A stretch of DNA of 64,000 nucleotides from Phallusia mammillata (Eukaryota; Chordata; Ascidiacea; Phlebobranchia; Ascidiidae). Within the stretch, counting starts at the first letter, position 1. Each line of letters begins with the position of its first letter. The notes beneath the pieces were generated by a model. That model had not been told where the DNA came from. It was given only the letters and a program-made list of their open reading frames with translations, and ran no database searches. Below, one piece after another: positions 24,014 through 37,724 of this stretch. The DNA is taken from the NCBI GenBank assembly GCA_003260075.1, contig QLIY01000297.1, forward strand, positions 1 to 64,000. Direction: 5' to 3'. A program made the position numbers and the translations under genes.

Positions 24014-25960
24014 ATGGAAGTAAAAGATGAAGAGGGTGATGAGGTGGTTGCAGAGCTTGATGTTTTCCTGACCAAAAATTTGTCAGATAACATAAAGCTT
24101 CTGCAGTACCCAATCTGCAAAAGAAAGGCAACATTTTCCTCAGATGCTCGCCTTGTTGCCAGAGTAAAGCCAAAGCATCAAAAACTTGAATTAGAAGTCC
24201 TGTTGGATGTCAGCAGCCCTAACTATGATCAAAGTAAAGGAGAACAAATTGCAATCAATGTTGATGGATGCGCAGGGACTTCAAGTGAAGGCATGGCTTT
24301 TGACAGCTCTGTAATGGACACACAAGTACTTTCATCTTCTTGCATTCCCCAATGTGGGAGAAGATATGCAGCAGCAACAATAAGTGCTGGACAAGTGCAT
24401 TTAACTCCAATAAGTGAAGTTATGCAAATGAGACCGAGTTTTAGGTATATGGATCGGGCGGAAAAGCGAGCAATTCAGGCAGCCCAAATGAAAGCTCAAG
24501 CAGAATCTGGCAACTCTTCTCAGGATGAAGCAGAAGATGCCAAAGCAGTTACTGTCCGATTTAAGGGAGCGGAAACTGAAGCTGCTCGTGTTGCTAGAGA
24601 AAGATCATATGCTGCTTATGAGAAAAACTTGCATGAGGAAAAATGGATTTCAGCTACTATTCACCCAAAAGATGATGTTCACTCCAAACGAGAAAGAAAT
24701 CTAATGTTTTGCACCCAAGAATATACTCATGGCTCCAATGTAGACAATGAAGATTTTGGACAAATGATGTTATCTGCCTCTGATTATTTAAAGTCGATTG
24801 TTCCAAACTACATCTCTGCTGAAACAGATTCAATTGTTAATCCCACTAATGTGTTGTCTTTGGCAAATTTGCAGACCATGTCTCTTCCCGAGCAGTTACG
24901 TGCGGTTATGTGCAATGTTAAAATTATCCACTTTTCTCATCTACTTCGGCTGCTACCTGGAAGCCCTGAACCAAATTCTGTAGTTAGGTCATTGCAGTCG
25001 TATGCTGTATTAGTACAGGGCTGTTGGATTGTAAAAAGTGAGATTTTGTATCCAACAAAAACACTAAGCCCTGTATCAGGGACACCCTGCGAACTTGTGT
25101 GTAAAGCAAGGGACTATATTCTCTGTTTGTTTTCCTATGACAAGTACCTGGTCAGAAGGGAACTGATTAAGAAGTTGAAAGTGCCAAGTGAGGAAGTAAA
25201 ATCCATACTGGAACAAATTGCAGTAATGAAAACCGGGCATGGATGGCACTTACGCCTCGAACCAGATACTCATTTCATGGAACAGTATCCTGAAGTATGC
25301 GAAAGACAATCTATGGTGTGGTCTGCAAGATACAAACAACTTGATCAACAGCTTCAAATATCTGGCGCCAGTAGCAAGAAAATCACTGAGAAACATGAAC
25401 CACAAAAAGCAACAAAAAAGAAACCTACAACGCATAAGCCTGAAAAAACTGCCAGCAAGCATGAAAGCAGTGCCCAAAATGATATAAATTTAGGGGAGAA
25501 TTTAGACACAAAAATGACAATATCACAAGGTCCTGTCTTTGATGATAGTAGCATGTGTGTTGATAACAGTACTGGTGGCTTTGAAAACATGTTGCAAAAG
25601 CTAGATGACAATGAGCCAATGGAAGTTCAGTTTTCAACAGAATCTGTAACAGTTGAATATACCGATTTAAATACACACAATCCTTTCGTGATTCCTGAAG
25701 CTGTTGGAATAGGTGGTGAAATCAAAATGACCAATGGTGCAGATCAGCAGAACCAACCCAATTATACTAACCTCATTGGAGCATTACCTCAAACAGCGGC
25801 AGGATTTTCACCATCAATCAACATGGAAAGTGTTAACTCTACTGTGCAGCTTGTGGTGAAACAAATGTGCCAACAAAATATGCCATTTGATCATGTTAAA
25901 ATTGATACAACTTCAAAAGACTTACTTTTTCACAATAACAACGGTGGTGACCCACATTAA
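24014..25960 (+). CDS. POLR3E: RNA polymerase III subunit RPC5 (POLR3E), intronless
   Basis: One uninterrupted frame of 648 residues (human protein about 708). The N-terminal part follows the RPC5 / Sin-like family: VVAELDVFLTKNLSDNIKLL, LQYPICKR, ARVKPKHQKLELEV, NYDQSKGEQIAINVDG, HLTPISEVMQMRPSFRYMD and SSQDEAEDAKAVTVRFKGAE. RPC5 pairs with RPC4 to form the TFIIF-like subcomplex of RNA polymerase III, needed for initiation and termination. Central residues (LLRLLPGSPEPNSV, VQGCWIVKSEILYP, RDYILCLF) also fit the family. The C-terminal 200 residues are low-complexity and poorly conserved. The lack of introns contrasts with every other well-supported long gene here; it may be an intron-loss copy or the only functional locus. 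Start ATG at 24014 follows an in-frame region without an earlier convincing ATG. Confidence 0.9.
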   Translation: MEVKDEEGDEVVAELDVFLTKNLSDNIKLLQYPICKRKATFSSDARLVARVKPKHQKLELEVLLDVSSPNYDQSKGEQIAINVDGCAGTSSEGMAFDSSVMDTQVLSSSCIPQCGRRYAAATISAGQVHLTPISEVMQMRPSFRYMDRAEKRAIQAAQMKAQAESGNSSQDEAEDAKAVTVRFKGAETEAARVARERSYAAYEKNLHEEKWISATIHPKDDVHSKRERNLMFCTQEYTHGSNVDNEDFGQMMLSASDYLKSIVPNYISAETDSIVNPTNVLSLANLQTMSLPEQLRAVMCNVKIIHFSHLLRLLPGSPEPNSVVRSLQSYAVLVQGCWIVKSEILYPTKTLSPVSGTPCELVCKARDYILCLFSYDKYLVRRELIKKLKVPSEEVKSILEQIAVMKTGHGWHLRLEPDTHFMEQYPEVCERQSMVWSARYKQLDQQLQISGASSKKITEKHEPQKATKKKPTTHKPEKTASKHESSAQNDINLGENLDTKMTISQGPVFDDSSMCVDNSTGGFENMLQKLDDNEPMEVQFSTESVTVEYTDLNTHNPFVIPEAVGIGGEIKMTNGADQQNQPNYTNLIGALPQTAAGFSPSINMESVNSTVQLVVKQMCQQNMPFDHVKIDTTSKDLLFHNNNGGDPH

Positions 25961-26386
25961 TGTCAACAGTACTTTTATTTTTTAGTTTTCATTTTCATCG
26001 TATGTTCCCACCGCATGAATATGGTTGGTTGTTTAATCATCCACGAATGCACTGCACAAAGAAAATACATCAACTTCCAAAAAATACACCAAGTAATGGT
26101 TTTTATTGTGGCATTTTCCATTCGTGCGTTTTAGGTTGTCACATAGTGTGTAGGTTCATAGTTTGTTCTTCAAAGCAGTCGAATTTTTAAATGAAGGCTA
26201 TGTGCAGTGTTGCCAAGCCATAATCGATAAAAACGCAACTCGACTTCAATTAGCCGAAAAGGAGACCGACTTCACAAATTTGCTGCAATACAAACGATTT
26301 TCGCTAAATTCACCTGTTCGGCCTATAAATCTACATCTGTGATACCTTTTTGACGCTTGGCGAACGCAAAAACAAACTCAATTTTG
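25961..26386. other. intergenic between POLR3E and TPR gene
   Basis: Short same-strand spacer of 426 bp holding the POLR3E 3' UTR and the likely promoter of the next gene. No canonical AATAAA was noticed in it. Confidence 0.35.
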
Positions 26387-29300
26387 ATGGACGATTTCCC
26401 TCTGATCTTCTGTACTGATGCTGGAATACAAGCAATATGTACCGGTGTAGTTCTGCGGTTTTCGAATGAATCTTTATCGGTAACTTTTCGTTTTGCATCG
26501 ACGTTAAACAGCGTTTCAGACAGGGAGACAAGAAGTGCTGCTGGAAGAGTTTTGGTTTGGTTTTTGTTCGTTGAGTGTTTACAGGGTTGTTAACTGCAAT
26601 GTTTGGAGTTCACAGGAAGTGTGGACTTAAGTAGACCCTCGGCCTCGGATCTTCTTTGCTAATGTGTTACTTATATTACGTTACCTAGACGCTTTCTACA
26701 AAACTTGAACCAAATTGTCGGGAAAATATTGTGTGTTTTAAACAAGCGTCGTAAGCAAATTTCATTCTTTTATGGCCATTTGTCTTAGAACAACCATGTG
26801 GAAGGTCTTTTAGGTTCTGCCAAGGTCGGTGGAATTTATTAATGTTTAGACTTTAGAGTTAGACGCTTGGTTTAGGATCGGGTCGAATCTATACGAGGCA
26901 ACACAAATCTTTGTACATGAAATAATAATTATTAAACAAAGTACAAAAACACAGCATGTTTGAAGTTTTCAACCACTTTGTAATGTCCGGTTTTGCAACG
27001 AATATTATGCCGCCAGGGTGCATCATCGAGCAGAGTACAATACCGCCAAATCCAAAACACTGAACCACCGCGCAGGTTTGTGGTTGTCGTTATGTTTTAT
27101 ACCAAGTAAATAAACAAATGCAACAAACCTACAGAAAACAACAGTCGAGTTTGATCCTGAACACATGGAAATCAACTGCACTGCAAAACCAAATGTGGAT
27201 TTCAAACTGGAATGGACAACGGCGAAGGGTAATGTTGACCGTGTTTTTGTTGTATAGCATATTGAAGTACTTTGCGTCAGGTTTATTTTGTGCAAGGCCT
27301 TCCTTGGTGTGTCGAAAGTTGTTGTGGCAACCTAAGGACATGCTACAACTGTATTGTACAATCCTTTACGAATGACGTTAACCTTGTGACCCAAATTGGT
27401 GCAGATTGGTACAGTTTGCAAGTAAACCTTTGCCTACAAAAAGGTGTGTAGAAAAACATATGCTATGCAAATATGAGTTTTTGTCTTTATATTACAACTT
27501 TATTTCTGTATGCAAGTGAAGCAAGAATTAACCACAGGAATGACTGCGCCGGAAACGGCCATTCCTGATCCCAGAAGTGTTTACAACAATGTTAAAGAAT
27601 TACTTTCTCAACTCAAGAAGGTGCCAAATGAAATCAAAAGTGAGCTGAACTATTACAGATCAATAGCAGCCTACACTTTGATATAAATACAATATGCTTT
27701 TGTAGGTGGAATTATCAAAGAAGTGCACAGATTGTTATCAGTTCTCTGGTATGTCTGGCTGACAAAACTACCAAAATTACAAACTAAAAATTTGTATGAG
27801 GAGTTTAGGCAAATACAGAACCCCGTGGTATTTACTAATTGCATATGTGTGAGATTAAATATCACTAATTTTTCTGTTGCCCCGTGTTAGGTTGTTGAAG
27901 ATTGCATCATAAAAAGTTGTGTGAACGCAACACCCTCACAAATCAATGAATGGATTTCCATGGTTTCAAAAAGTGATGCTCCTATTCCTGAATCAAGCAC
28001 TTATTTTCTTGCCTGCTCTTTATACACACAAGATCAGGTTGAGAAAGTGATTGCATCATCACTTATTCAATTAGAATCCAATTTGTCAGATACAGAAAAA
28101 GCATCGCTTCATAATCTCATTGCATGTTCATACACGAAGAAAGACAAAACCATGGTTGCATTGCATTATGTAAGAAAAGCAATAAGCTTTTGCCCCAGTC
28201 AAAGTCAACTTATGAAGGTGCTTCTTTACAATGTTGTCGTGATATTAAAAGTGAACAAGCAATATGATGCTTGCATTAAGGCAGCAAAACTTCTTTTGGA
28301 TAGAATTCAATATCCCACTGATGAAACTCCTCAATGCCAATCTAATTCAATTCGGTTTCACATTCTACCAACATCTGACTCCAACACATTTGCATCAGTT
28401 TCAAATAATCCACTTTACTTTACTATTCGTAAATCATTTACAATGTACCTTATCGGAAAACTTTATCTTTTAAATAACGACTATGGCAATGCTTTTGCTT
28501 GGTTTTCCAAAGTAACTGGTGTTGAAACAGACATGCATATAACATATGCAAAGTCATACCCAACAAAGCTTCAATTTGAAGCAGAGATGTTGTTTTCAGC
28601 GATCAACAGTGAACAAATGGAAATGCCTGATCAATCTGAGGATTACATTCATTATTGTGCCAACTGTTTTAAAAAAGCTAATGGGAAAGTGTCCTTTGAA
28701 GCATTAGAACAATGTTGCATATCTGACATAATGAGCAGTATTAAAGCAGGGTCTGAACTTTTCTACTGCTTAACAATAGAACTTTTTAAAGCGTCCAAGC
28801 TATTATTGTCAAGTTCATTTAAAGAAAAGTTAAAATACATGATAGAGGAACTTGACCACATAGCACCAGTGCATAGAAAAGAATCAGAGTTTCCAAATAT
28901 GAATGCTGAATACAAAAAGTGGTATCAACAATATGAAAACATCGTGCTGGCTCTATGTTCAATAAAAGCAAAAGTCTTGTACAATTATGCCTTTCTACTT
29001 GCACTGGAAAATCACCATCAGGTCGAGTTCTATCAAAACCTAAATACAGTAGCAATATCAAAGTTGCTATTTTTTTTATGTTTCTGAATACAGACACAGC
29101 AAATCCTGGAATTGCTGCATACAGCTTTACAGTTTGATTTAAAAAACATGGAATTAAGATGGAATGTTACAGTTTTGTTGCATAAAATTGATAAAAAGGA
29201 AGATGGAATTAAAACATGGTGCAAGACCAGAGGTATTAATGTCAATCAGTCCAAAAGTCAAGTGAGTGGAGTCAGTTAATGATACACAACATTTTTTAAG

Positions 29301-29449
29301 AATACATGTTAAGATTGTTTTTGCAGCTTACTCAATTAAGAGATGACAAACAAGCAATTGCACAACAAGAAACCCTTCCTGAAAAAAAAGAAATCATTCG
29401 AAGAGACATTTCAATTTTAACAGAGCTAGTGGATGTATTTGCAGTGTAA
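26387..29449 (+). CDS. TPR-like protein, possible FANCG orthologue
   Basis: The seven-exon model is 26387-26548, 27135-27228, 27517-27639, 27706-27824, 27891-29021, 29094-29261 and 29327-29449. It is phase-consistent throughout and gives about 639 residues; FANCG is about 622. The sequence is helical, with TPR-like blocks: LHNLIACSYTKKDKTMVALH, VLLYNVVVILKVNKQYDACI, LIGKLYLLNNDYGNAFAWF and, near the end, WNVTVLLHKIDKKEDGIKTW. Order and spacing (TPR pair, then a short linker ending RFHILP, then TPRs, then a final block with a Trp) resemble FANCG of the Fanconi anaemia core complex, but identity is low. The first exon's donor (GTTTTG) is weak, and the fourth exon uses donor GTGGTA at 27825 to keep frame. 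It could instead be an unrelated TPR scaffold. Confidence 0.55.
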
Positions 29450-29500
29450 TCACTAAATCACTTGGTAAAAAAAAACAAGAAAAAGGTACAATTGCAAACG

Positions 29501-30945
<1,445 letters not shown>

Positions 30946-32337
30946 GTCACATGACTTAGAAAAACTTCAATGATTTCGGTCTTCACAACAAAAGTGATTT
31001 TCTGATCGCAATGGTTGCGTTTGTTTAAGCTCAGAAGCCATTCATTCAGAAGTTGGTCGTGCCTTGCCTTGCCTTCTTCTTTCGCATGTTTTCCTTGTCA
31101 CGGCTGAAAGCATTCGCTGGCCTTTGTACATTTCTATGAAACTATCGCACATACTAGTCATTCGCTTTGTGAACGGCGACGAACGTATCAGACTAATTGT
31201 TAGGTTGTACTTTTACCTTAGCAGTGGTCGTCACCTAGTTCGTCCATGGTGCCAAGTAGTTTAGTTTAGTTTGTGAGATCGGCGACTTTTGTTGTAAAAC
31301 TGTATCTGTTGTACGACTAGCATGTGTGCGTGTTTGCCTGTTTTGCTTCTGTGTTTGGCTTATGTTGCCGATATTTTTTTGGCTTGAAGAGCCGTAACCA
31401 ATCACTATATGTCACGTATTAGTTACTGTTTTGTAGCTTATGTCTAGTGCAGGGAAAAAAATTAAACAAAGTTTTTTTGTAAAGCTACTTAAACCCATTA
31501 TTCAAAACTTTAAACAATTGGGATTTTTTGTTATCTATAGATATACAAGCATTATGTAATCTACAAAACGGTTGTGACATATTTCATAATAGTTGTATCA
31601 TGCCTGGTACAGCTACTTAGTTACAACATTTTAGTCTGTTGAATCAAGATTTTGCCCCAAATTTGATCATCTACTCAAGTGTTTATTTGACAAAATTGGT
31701 TATCCATTGGTTTAGAATCAGCTTGTATTGATGTGTATGTATTCAAAGCCTATGACCAATGATTCATAAACTGAATGCCCTTCTGTCTTTGTATGATGCA
31801 TTTCTCAGCATGTTTATAGTTTTGTAGCAAATAATGTTTGCTGTTTGAATTAAGGATACATGACATATGACCATTGAATTGTGCACTTCTGCGGTACACC
31901 AACCAACTAAAAAAGTGTAAATTCAATTATTTAATAAGTCCAATGTGTTACTCTCTTTGGTTGTAAATAAGGTCAAAATGAAGCTATGGTGTTATGTCGT
32001 GCACACCTATGTTTCACCACCAAGCGCATAGCATAAGATAAAAGTTGCACTTAAATACTGTGTTACTCAAGTTGGAATTATCTAGCGGTATACACTTTAA
32101 GAATATCTGATCTATATTGATGATGGTCAAAACAGAAAACAATCATTAAACTGTTTTACCAGAAATAAGCAACAGATCAATCTTATACATGCGCTGAAAG
32201 TTTTTCATAATCTTTAATGTCATTTTTAGTGTTATGTGTAAAATAAAATGTAAAGAAATGAAGTGTATAATATAACCCCCCAAAAATTAGCATTGGCTGA
32301 TGTATGACTTGATTCACCCAGCCAGTGTCAGCAAATA
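30946..32337. promoter_or_regulatory. divergent upstream region of LZIC and LMBR1
   Basis: 1.39 kb between two genes read outwards. No reading frame is supported. No obvious TATA box, repeat or RNA gene is visible. It must contain the promoters of both genes. Confidence 0.35.
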
Positions 32338-33384
32338 ATGTTTGAATGGGCTATTGCTACAGATGATGCCTACTATCAGCAGTCAATAGAAGAAAAAGAG
32401 GAAGAATTTAATAATGTGGTATGTTTTTTTAAAATTTATATATTTTAATGTATGTCCTAGGCTATAGTACATACTTGTAAAAAGAAGGTAATTCAAAGTT
32501 TACAAATTTTTTTGGTGTTTTTTAGGTCCGAGAAAACATCATTGCACTTCTTACTTTTATTGTCTTGTACATTTGTTCATATTTTATAATCTTACGGTAC
32601 CACGAGAAGCGCGAACGCGATGGATTGTATGACACTGATGAAGACGCACAGGCATACAGGTACATATTAAGCTTTTTCCTATAATTTGTACTAACACTTA
32701 CAGATTTTATGCGTATTTTGGTAGAATCTCTTTTTATTTGTGCTGTTTTACATTGGCTGTGTCATGTGGAAGTATCTTTATGTTGCCTATGTCGATGATT
32801 GGAAATGAAGTGGTACACTTACATCCCGATAGTTACTGGGTACAATGGTTAAATGGAGCATTAATTCACAGTAAGTTGTAATTACCTCACATATAATGAG
32901 TATTTGTAAAGGTGATAACTAATTAACTCATATTGTTACAGCTTTTTGGCAATGGACTTTCCGATTCAGCAATCTTTGGGGGGGGGGTTGGTTATGGTGC
33001 AATAGATGGCAAACTATGATTTCGTCATACTGTATTATGTGTAACGCCTAACCAATGTTTTCATAAGCAAGTGTTATATATATTTATTTTTTGGGGGGGG
33101 GGGGTAATGAGTATTTATAAAAGGTGATAAGTAATTAACTTATATTGTTACAGCTTTTTGGCAATGGACTTTCCGATTCAGCAATCTTTCTTTATTTGTC
33201 CTGCTGCCGTTTTCTTACTTTTTTACCGAATCGGAAGGATTTTCTGGATATCGACGTGGACTCATGCCACGTGTTTATGAAACTCTAACAGTGTTGTTGC
33301 TTCTATTAGTTCTTGTATTTGGTTTTTCTGTGTTGGCTTTAGCCTTTTTTGATAAGGATGATTCAGCCCAGGTGAGCAAACTAT

Positions 33385-33419
<35 letters not shown>

Positions 33420-36213
33420 AAAATTCTTGTGATGGTTAGTGAATCTTATCTTCAGTACTTATACTCATTTCTTCTATGTGCAAGTGTTTTTTTCATGGTG
33501 GCTGGATGTGCCCCTATTGGTTTTATCACACTGTTTGATGCTGTCGGCCATCTGCTTGTGAAACCCAAAATTTTTGAAAATAATGATGAAAAGATTGCAA
33601 GGGAAGCAATGGAAGAGGTTTGTATAACCCATGTACCAACTGTGTATAATCCATTCCTATGTCCATAAATAATCTTAATATACACTACATGCAACCAGGA
33701 GTTGTATCAACCTGATTAGTAACCTAATAGTAAATTTTAAAAACTGACAAGGGGTATAATAACAAAACAAATGACTTTATAATGGTGCATGACATTTTTG
33801 AGTTGAACTGGCTAATCATATAGTCACATGTAATAGCTTGATACATCATAATTATAGTTATTAGAATGATGTGCAGCATAAAACAGGAAACTGCATTTTG
33901 TAAACTGTTAGAACTAAACAGGTTTACTATCTCCAGGAAATGCATGAACTAAACAATGCACACATTTTATATTGTCAGGAAGCACTGCAGCAAAAACTGA
34001 AATCGAAAACATTTGTTGGTCGGCTCAGTCCCACTAAGTACAAAGAATTGCAGCAAAAGTTACATGAAGTCCATGACAATAGAATGAAGTTAGAAAAACG
34101 TAAAAAAGCTTCCTCTTTTGAACGAAACATCGGTTATCCGTTGGTTGTACTAATTATTTTGGCGCTAACAGGCCTTGCTTTGTTTTTGGTAAGTAAACAT
34201 TTTTTGAGACACTTTGGGGCACAAATTCATAACTTCGATTTTTTGAAGGTCTCAATCCACATTTTGAAGTTAGTGTTTATTGGTGGGGGGGGGGGGCTTC
34301 CTCTTTTGAACGAAACATCGGTTATCCTTTGGTTGTACTAATTATTTTGGCGTTAACAGGCCTTGCTTTGTTTTTGGTAAGTAAACTTTTTTTGAGACAC
34401 TTTGGGGCATAAATTCATAACTTGGATTTTTTGAAGGTCTCAATCCACATTTTGAAGTTAGTGTTTATTGGTGACCATGAACTACATCCCAGTACAGTAA
34501 AAGAAGAATTTGGCAAGGATTACAGGTAATACGGTTTTTACTTATTGATCAACTAAATCCCCAAGACCCCAGCACACTTATGCGCAATCTATTTAATGTG
34601 AGGCAAAACATCATTGACACAATATTTTGTAAATCATGTTTTAGCTTCAACATTGTACAAGATAACTTAAATTTAATAAATTGAATGCGCTTTTTGCACA
34701 TGCGGTACACCCTAATTTACGTAAAACTTTTTGATAGTGAGCGCGTAATCGTTTTTGTTTTAGTTATCAATATGTAACAATTCAAGACATAATATTTGTT
34801 CACAAAAAGTTACTAGCATCCTGATTTTGCACCAGCACAGCAAGTGATATGCAACCCAGTGTTTTAAGTCAGAATAATCGAATTGTGTGCAAAAATACAT
34901 AATAAATAAAATACCCTAAGGTACCGGTTGGGAACCACTGACATAAACACTAACTGTTGTCCACTTGTGCAGAAAATTTCAAAGCGAAAAAACATGTCCA
35001 AGATCTCCAAGTATTCTTGAACAACCAGCCAAACCAGCTAATTCACATTGGTGGAAGTTTTGGGCAGCCTCTACATTGGAAAAAGAACCACCAAAAGAAG
35101 AGGGTCATTGCCCTGATGCAGCGAAATTAAAAGATGAAAAATCACATTTTCATTCGCTTGGTGCTGCCTCACTGTCCACGTTTGGTCTTGTTGGAACACT
35201 GCTTGAAGCGGTTGTAATTTTGTACCTTATGCTTGCTTCTGTAATTGGATTTTACAAATTGCCCGGCTTCAAAAACCTGCGACCCATAGCCCATGAAACA
35301 ACCATGACAAAACTCATTGCAAACTGCTATGCCATGCAGTTGCTCAGTGCGTCTCTTCCTGTGCTATCGAGAGTATTAGGTAAGATACAAAGTTAGTTTT
35401 GTGAGTCACAGAACTTTTATTAAACACGGTCTTTCGTGCAGGAATTACTGATTTTGACTTGCAAGGAAAATTCGGGACATTCTCCTGGCTTGGTGACTTT
35501 CACATTATTTTTGCCTTCAATGTTATTTTTGCTGCCGTCACTGCTTTGTGCTTGGTGAGCAAGGTGACTGCCAAGATTCGTTATGAGCTTTACAAGGCAC
35601 TGCGTAAGTATATATTAAGCTTTACTCTTTAGAAAGACTGCTAACTGAAGTTATATGTTTCTATTTTTTATCTGTGTTAAAATTTGAACAACAATAAGCA
35701 CAATTTGCCAATTATATCCAACCTTAAAAATATCAATCTTGGTTTACTCTTTACTTAATGTCATACCATTTTTTGTAACCACTACTTCTAAGGTGGTTTG
35801 TAAACATTTAGCTTGGCTCTCATCTTCTATAAAAATTAGTGTAACAGGTTCAGTGTAAAGTTGCCTGTTATATTTTTAAATATGTCAGTAATAGGACACC
35901 ATTACATGTAACTTACACTGTGTAAAACTGCTGTGTTTGTGTTTCAGAGTACAACCGCAATGTAATAGTGCATCTGGCATTGAAACACAAGCTGCCATTA
36001 AGTTCTGCCAGCAGTCCAGCGGGTGCACAGAAAATCAATTCAAGCACTGATGTTTCATTTATGTTGGGTCAACGTGAAGCAACTGAAGCAGAATTAGTTC
36101 TTCCAGATACTGTGAGTCCTGCTACACCGAAAGGCACTGATGGTGTATCGACAACACCATTGGCGTCGAGGACCTTTTTAACCACTACAGCTCCTAAAAC
36201 CGCACACCATTAA
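32338..36213 (+). CDS. LMBR1: LMBR1/LMBR1L multi-pass membrane protein
   Basis: Ten exons give about 636 residues: 32338-32418, 32526-32659, 32725-32870, 33154-33371, 33420-33617, 33979-34188, 34437-34525, 34973-35379, 35442-35603 and 35948-36213. About nine hydrophobic segments are visible. Family stretches include YHEKRERDGLYDTDEDA, YWVQWLNGALIHTFWQW, FTESEGFSG, HLLVKPKIFEN, EALQQKL, RRKKASxxERN-like EKRKKASSFERNIGYP and SLSTFGLVGTLLEAV, with C-terminal DFDLQGKFGTFSWLGDF. LMBR1-family proteins are lipocalin-receptor-like. LMBR1L acts in ubiquitin-dependent Wnt signal control in vertebrates. The protein is longer than human LMBR1 (490) because of a hydrophilic loop of about 60 residues before SLSTFG and a Ser/Thr-rich tail. 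LMBR1 and LMBR1L cannot be told apart here. Truncated extra copies of exons 4, 6 and 7 flank G runs and are treated as assembly duplicates. Confidence 0.92.
32895..33190 (+). repeat. duplicate of LMBR1 intron 3 / exon 4 start
   Basis: The acceptor and first 36 coding bases of exon 4 occur at 32942-32977, break at G10 (32978-32987), and recur intact from 33154 after a second run (33093-33104). The preceding intron sequence is also duplicated with small differences (ATGAGTATTTGTAAAG against ATGAGTATTTATAAAA). Only the second copy continues the reading frame. Confidence 0.75.
33386..33416 (+). repeat. 31-G run in LMBR1 intron 4 (likely gap)
   Basis: Pure G between donor GTGAGC (33372) and the acceptor CAG at 33417-33419. 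It sits directly against the splice acceptor, so most of intron 4 is probably missing from the assembly. Confidence 0.7.
34107..34525 (+). repeat. duplicate of LMBR1 exon 6 end and exon 7 start
   Basis: The last part of exon 6 recurs at 34296-34378, and the start of exon 7 occurs at both 34249 and 34437. The junction is a 12-G run (34285-34296). Comparison with each intact copy shows one real G on each side and exactly ten between. Differences are synonymous or intronic (GGCGCTAACA against GGCGTTAACA). Confidence 0.8.
34925..34940. mobile_element. orphan hAT right terminus in LMBR1 intron 7
   Basis: GGTTGGGAACCACTG matches the right end of the element at 51387-52221. No convincing left end is recognisable in the intron, so this is probably a decayed remnant. 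Confidence 0.4.
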
Positions 36214-37182
36214 GCTGCGGTGGTTCAGATAACCTGAAGATGCAAGTGGTGCTTATTTATTGCATCAAGTTCATAGTTTTACACTTTTTTGTTAGTAATG
36301 CAAGCTTGTGCATTTTTTGTTGAACTTCACTTGTACATGTGTGCCTGCCTTGCAAGCGTCTAGTGCCAATGTACAGTTTAAATTCTGTTAATTATAATTT
36401 TTTAGATATAATTTCGTACCGATTAATTTTGTTTTTTTTTGCAGTTCTGTTATCTATATTTTGTTATAGTCAGCATTTATGGCACCCATTCTTCAAGTGG
36501 TCTGTGCTTCGCAATGCTGGACCCCAAGTGAAATTTTAAGAGTGGCTGACACCATGATTTTGTGTTGCTTTTAGCGCCATGCTCTTTCTTAGTTTCTCAT
36601 TTTAAGTCATAGCTGAAAAGTAGATTGGCAATATTTTGTGTACCGCTTTTTTTCTGGACATGTCAAAATCTTCAACTAGCTTTGCGTTTGCTCATGGCAA
36701 GAGTTGAATAAACATATTTTACACTTTAAGCAAGGTTTGTGTAGTTAACAATAAAGTTTCAAATTAACAAAGACTGCCAGCTGAATTAAACAGATATAAA
36801 TGTATCTTATAAGAAAGAGAGAAATTAAACAGATAAATAGTTTATAAAAGTTATATTTTAGTAAGCTTTTTTTCTCACAGCAAGCAGTTTCAGTTATTAT
36901 GTTGTTTTTGTCCGTATTTCTTTTTCTGTCTAACGCTGGTTTGTTAAACGCGTTTGGTCAAGCAAGAGTGCTCCAAATTTATTAAAATTTAGACAGATGT
37001 TACATATTAATCCAAATTTGATCCTCCTGAAGTTTGACCCCGAATGACCCAGCGGTTCACCCGCAGGATTTACCCATTTTTACCCCTTAAACCCCAAAAT
37101 ATTCGTTTCTGTCTAACGCTGGTCTGTCAAACGCGTTTGGTCAAGAAAGAGTGCTTTAAATTTATTCAAATTTACACAGATG
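36214..37182. other. LMBR1 3' region and 183-bp tandem repeat
   Basis: AATAAA at 36707-36712 is a plausible LMBR1 polyadenylation signal about 490 bp after the stop. Two similar units containing CTGTCTAACGCTGGT start at about 36926 and 37109, a period of 183 bp, and the second runs into the N gap. This suggests a tandem array collapsed or lost in the gap. Confidence 0.5.
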
Positions 37183-37724
37183 NNNNNNNNNNNNNNNNNN
37201 NNNNNNNNNNNNNNNNNNNNNNNNNNNNNNNNNNNNNNNNNNNNNNNNNNNNNNNNNNNNNNNNNNNNNNNNNNNNNNNNNNNNNNNNNNNNNNNNNNNN
37301 NNNNNNNNNNNNNNNNNNNNNNNNNNNNNNNNNNNNNNNNNNNNNNNNNNNNNNNNNNNNNNNNNNNNNNNNNNNNNNNNNNNNNNNNNNNNNNNNNNNN
37401 NNNNNNNNNNNNNNNNNNNNNNNNNNNNNNNNNNNNNNNNNNNNNNNNNNNNNNNNNNNNNNNNNNNNNNNNNNNNNNNNNNNNNNNNNNNNNNNNNNNN
37501 NNNNNNNNNNNNNNNNNNNNNNNNNNNNNNNNNNNNNNNNNNNNNNNNNNNNNNNNNNNNNNNNNNNNNNNNNNNNNNNNNNNNNNNNNNNNNNNNNNNN
37601 NNNNNNNNNNNNNNNNNNNNNNNNNNNNNNNNNNNNNNNNNNNNNNNNNNNNNNNNNNNNNNNNNNNNNNNNNNNNNNNNNNNNNNNNNNNNNNNNNNNN
37701 NNNNNNNNNNNNNNNNNNNNNNNN
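37183..37724. other. assembly gap (542 N)
   Basis: Run of 542 N. Every placeholder-type run to its left is G and every one to its right is C on the plus strand, so it may join two scaffolds placed in opposite orientation. Confidence 0.99.
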
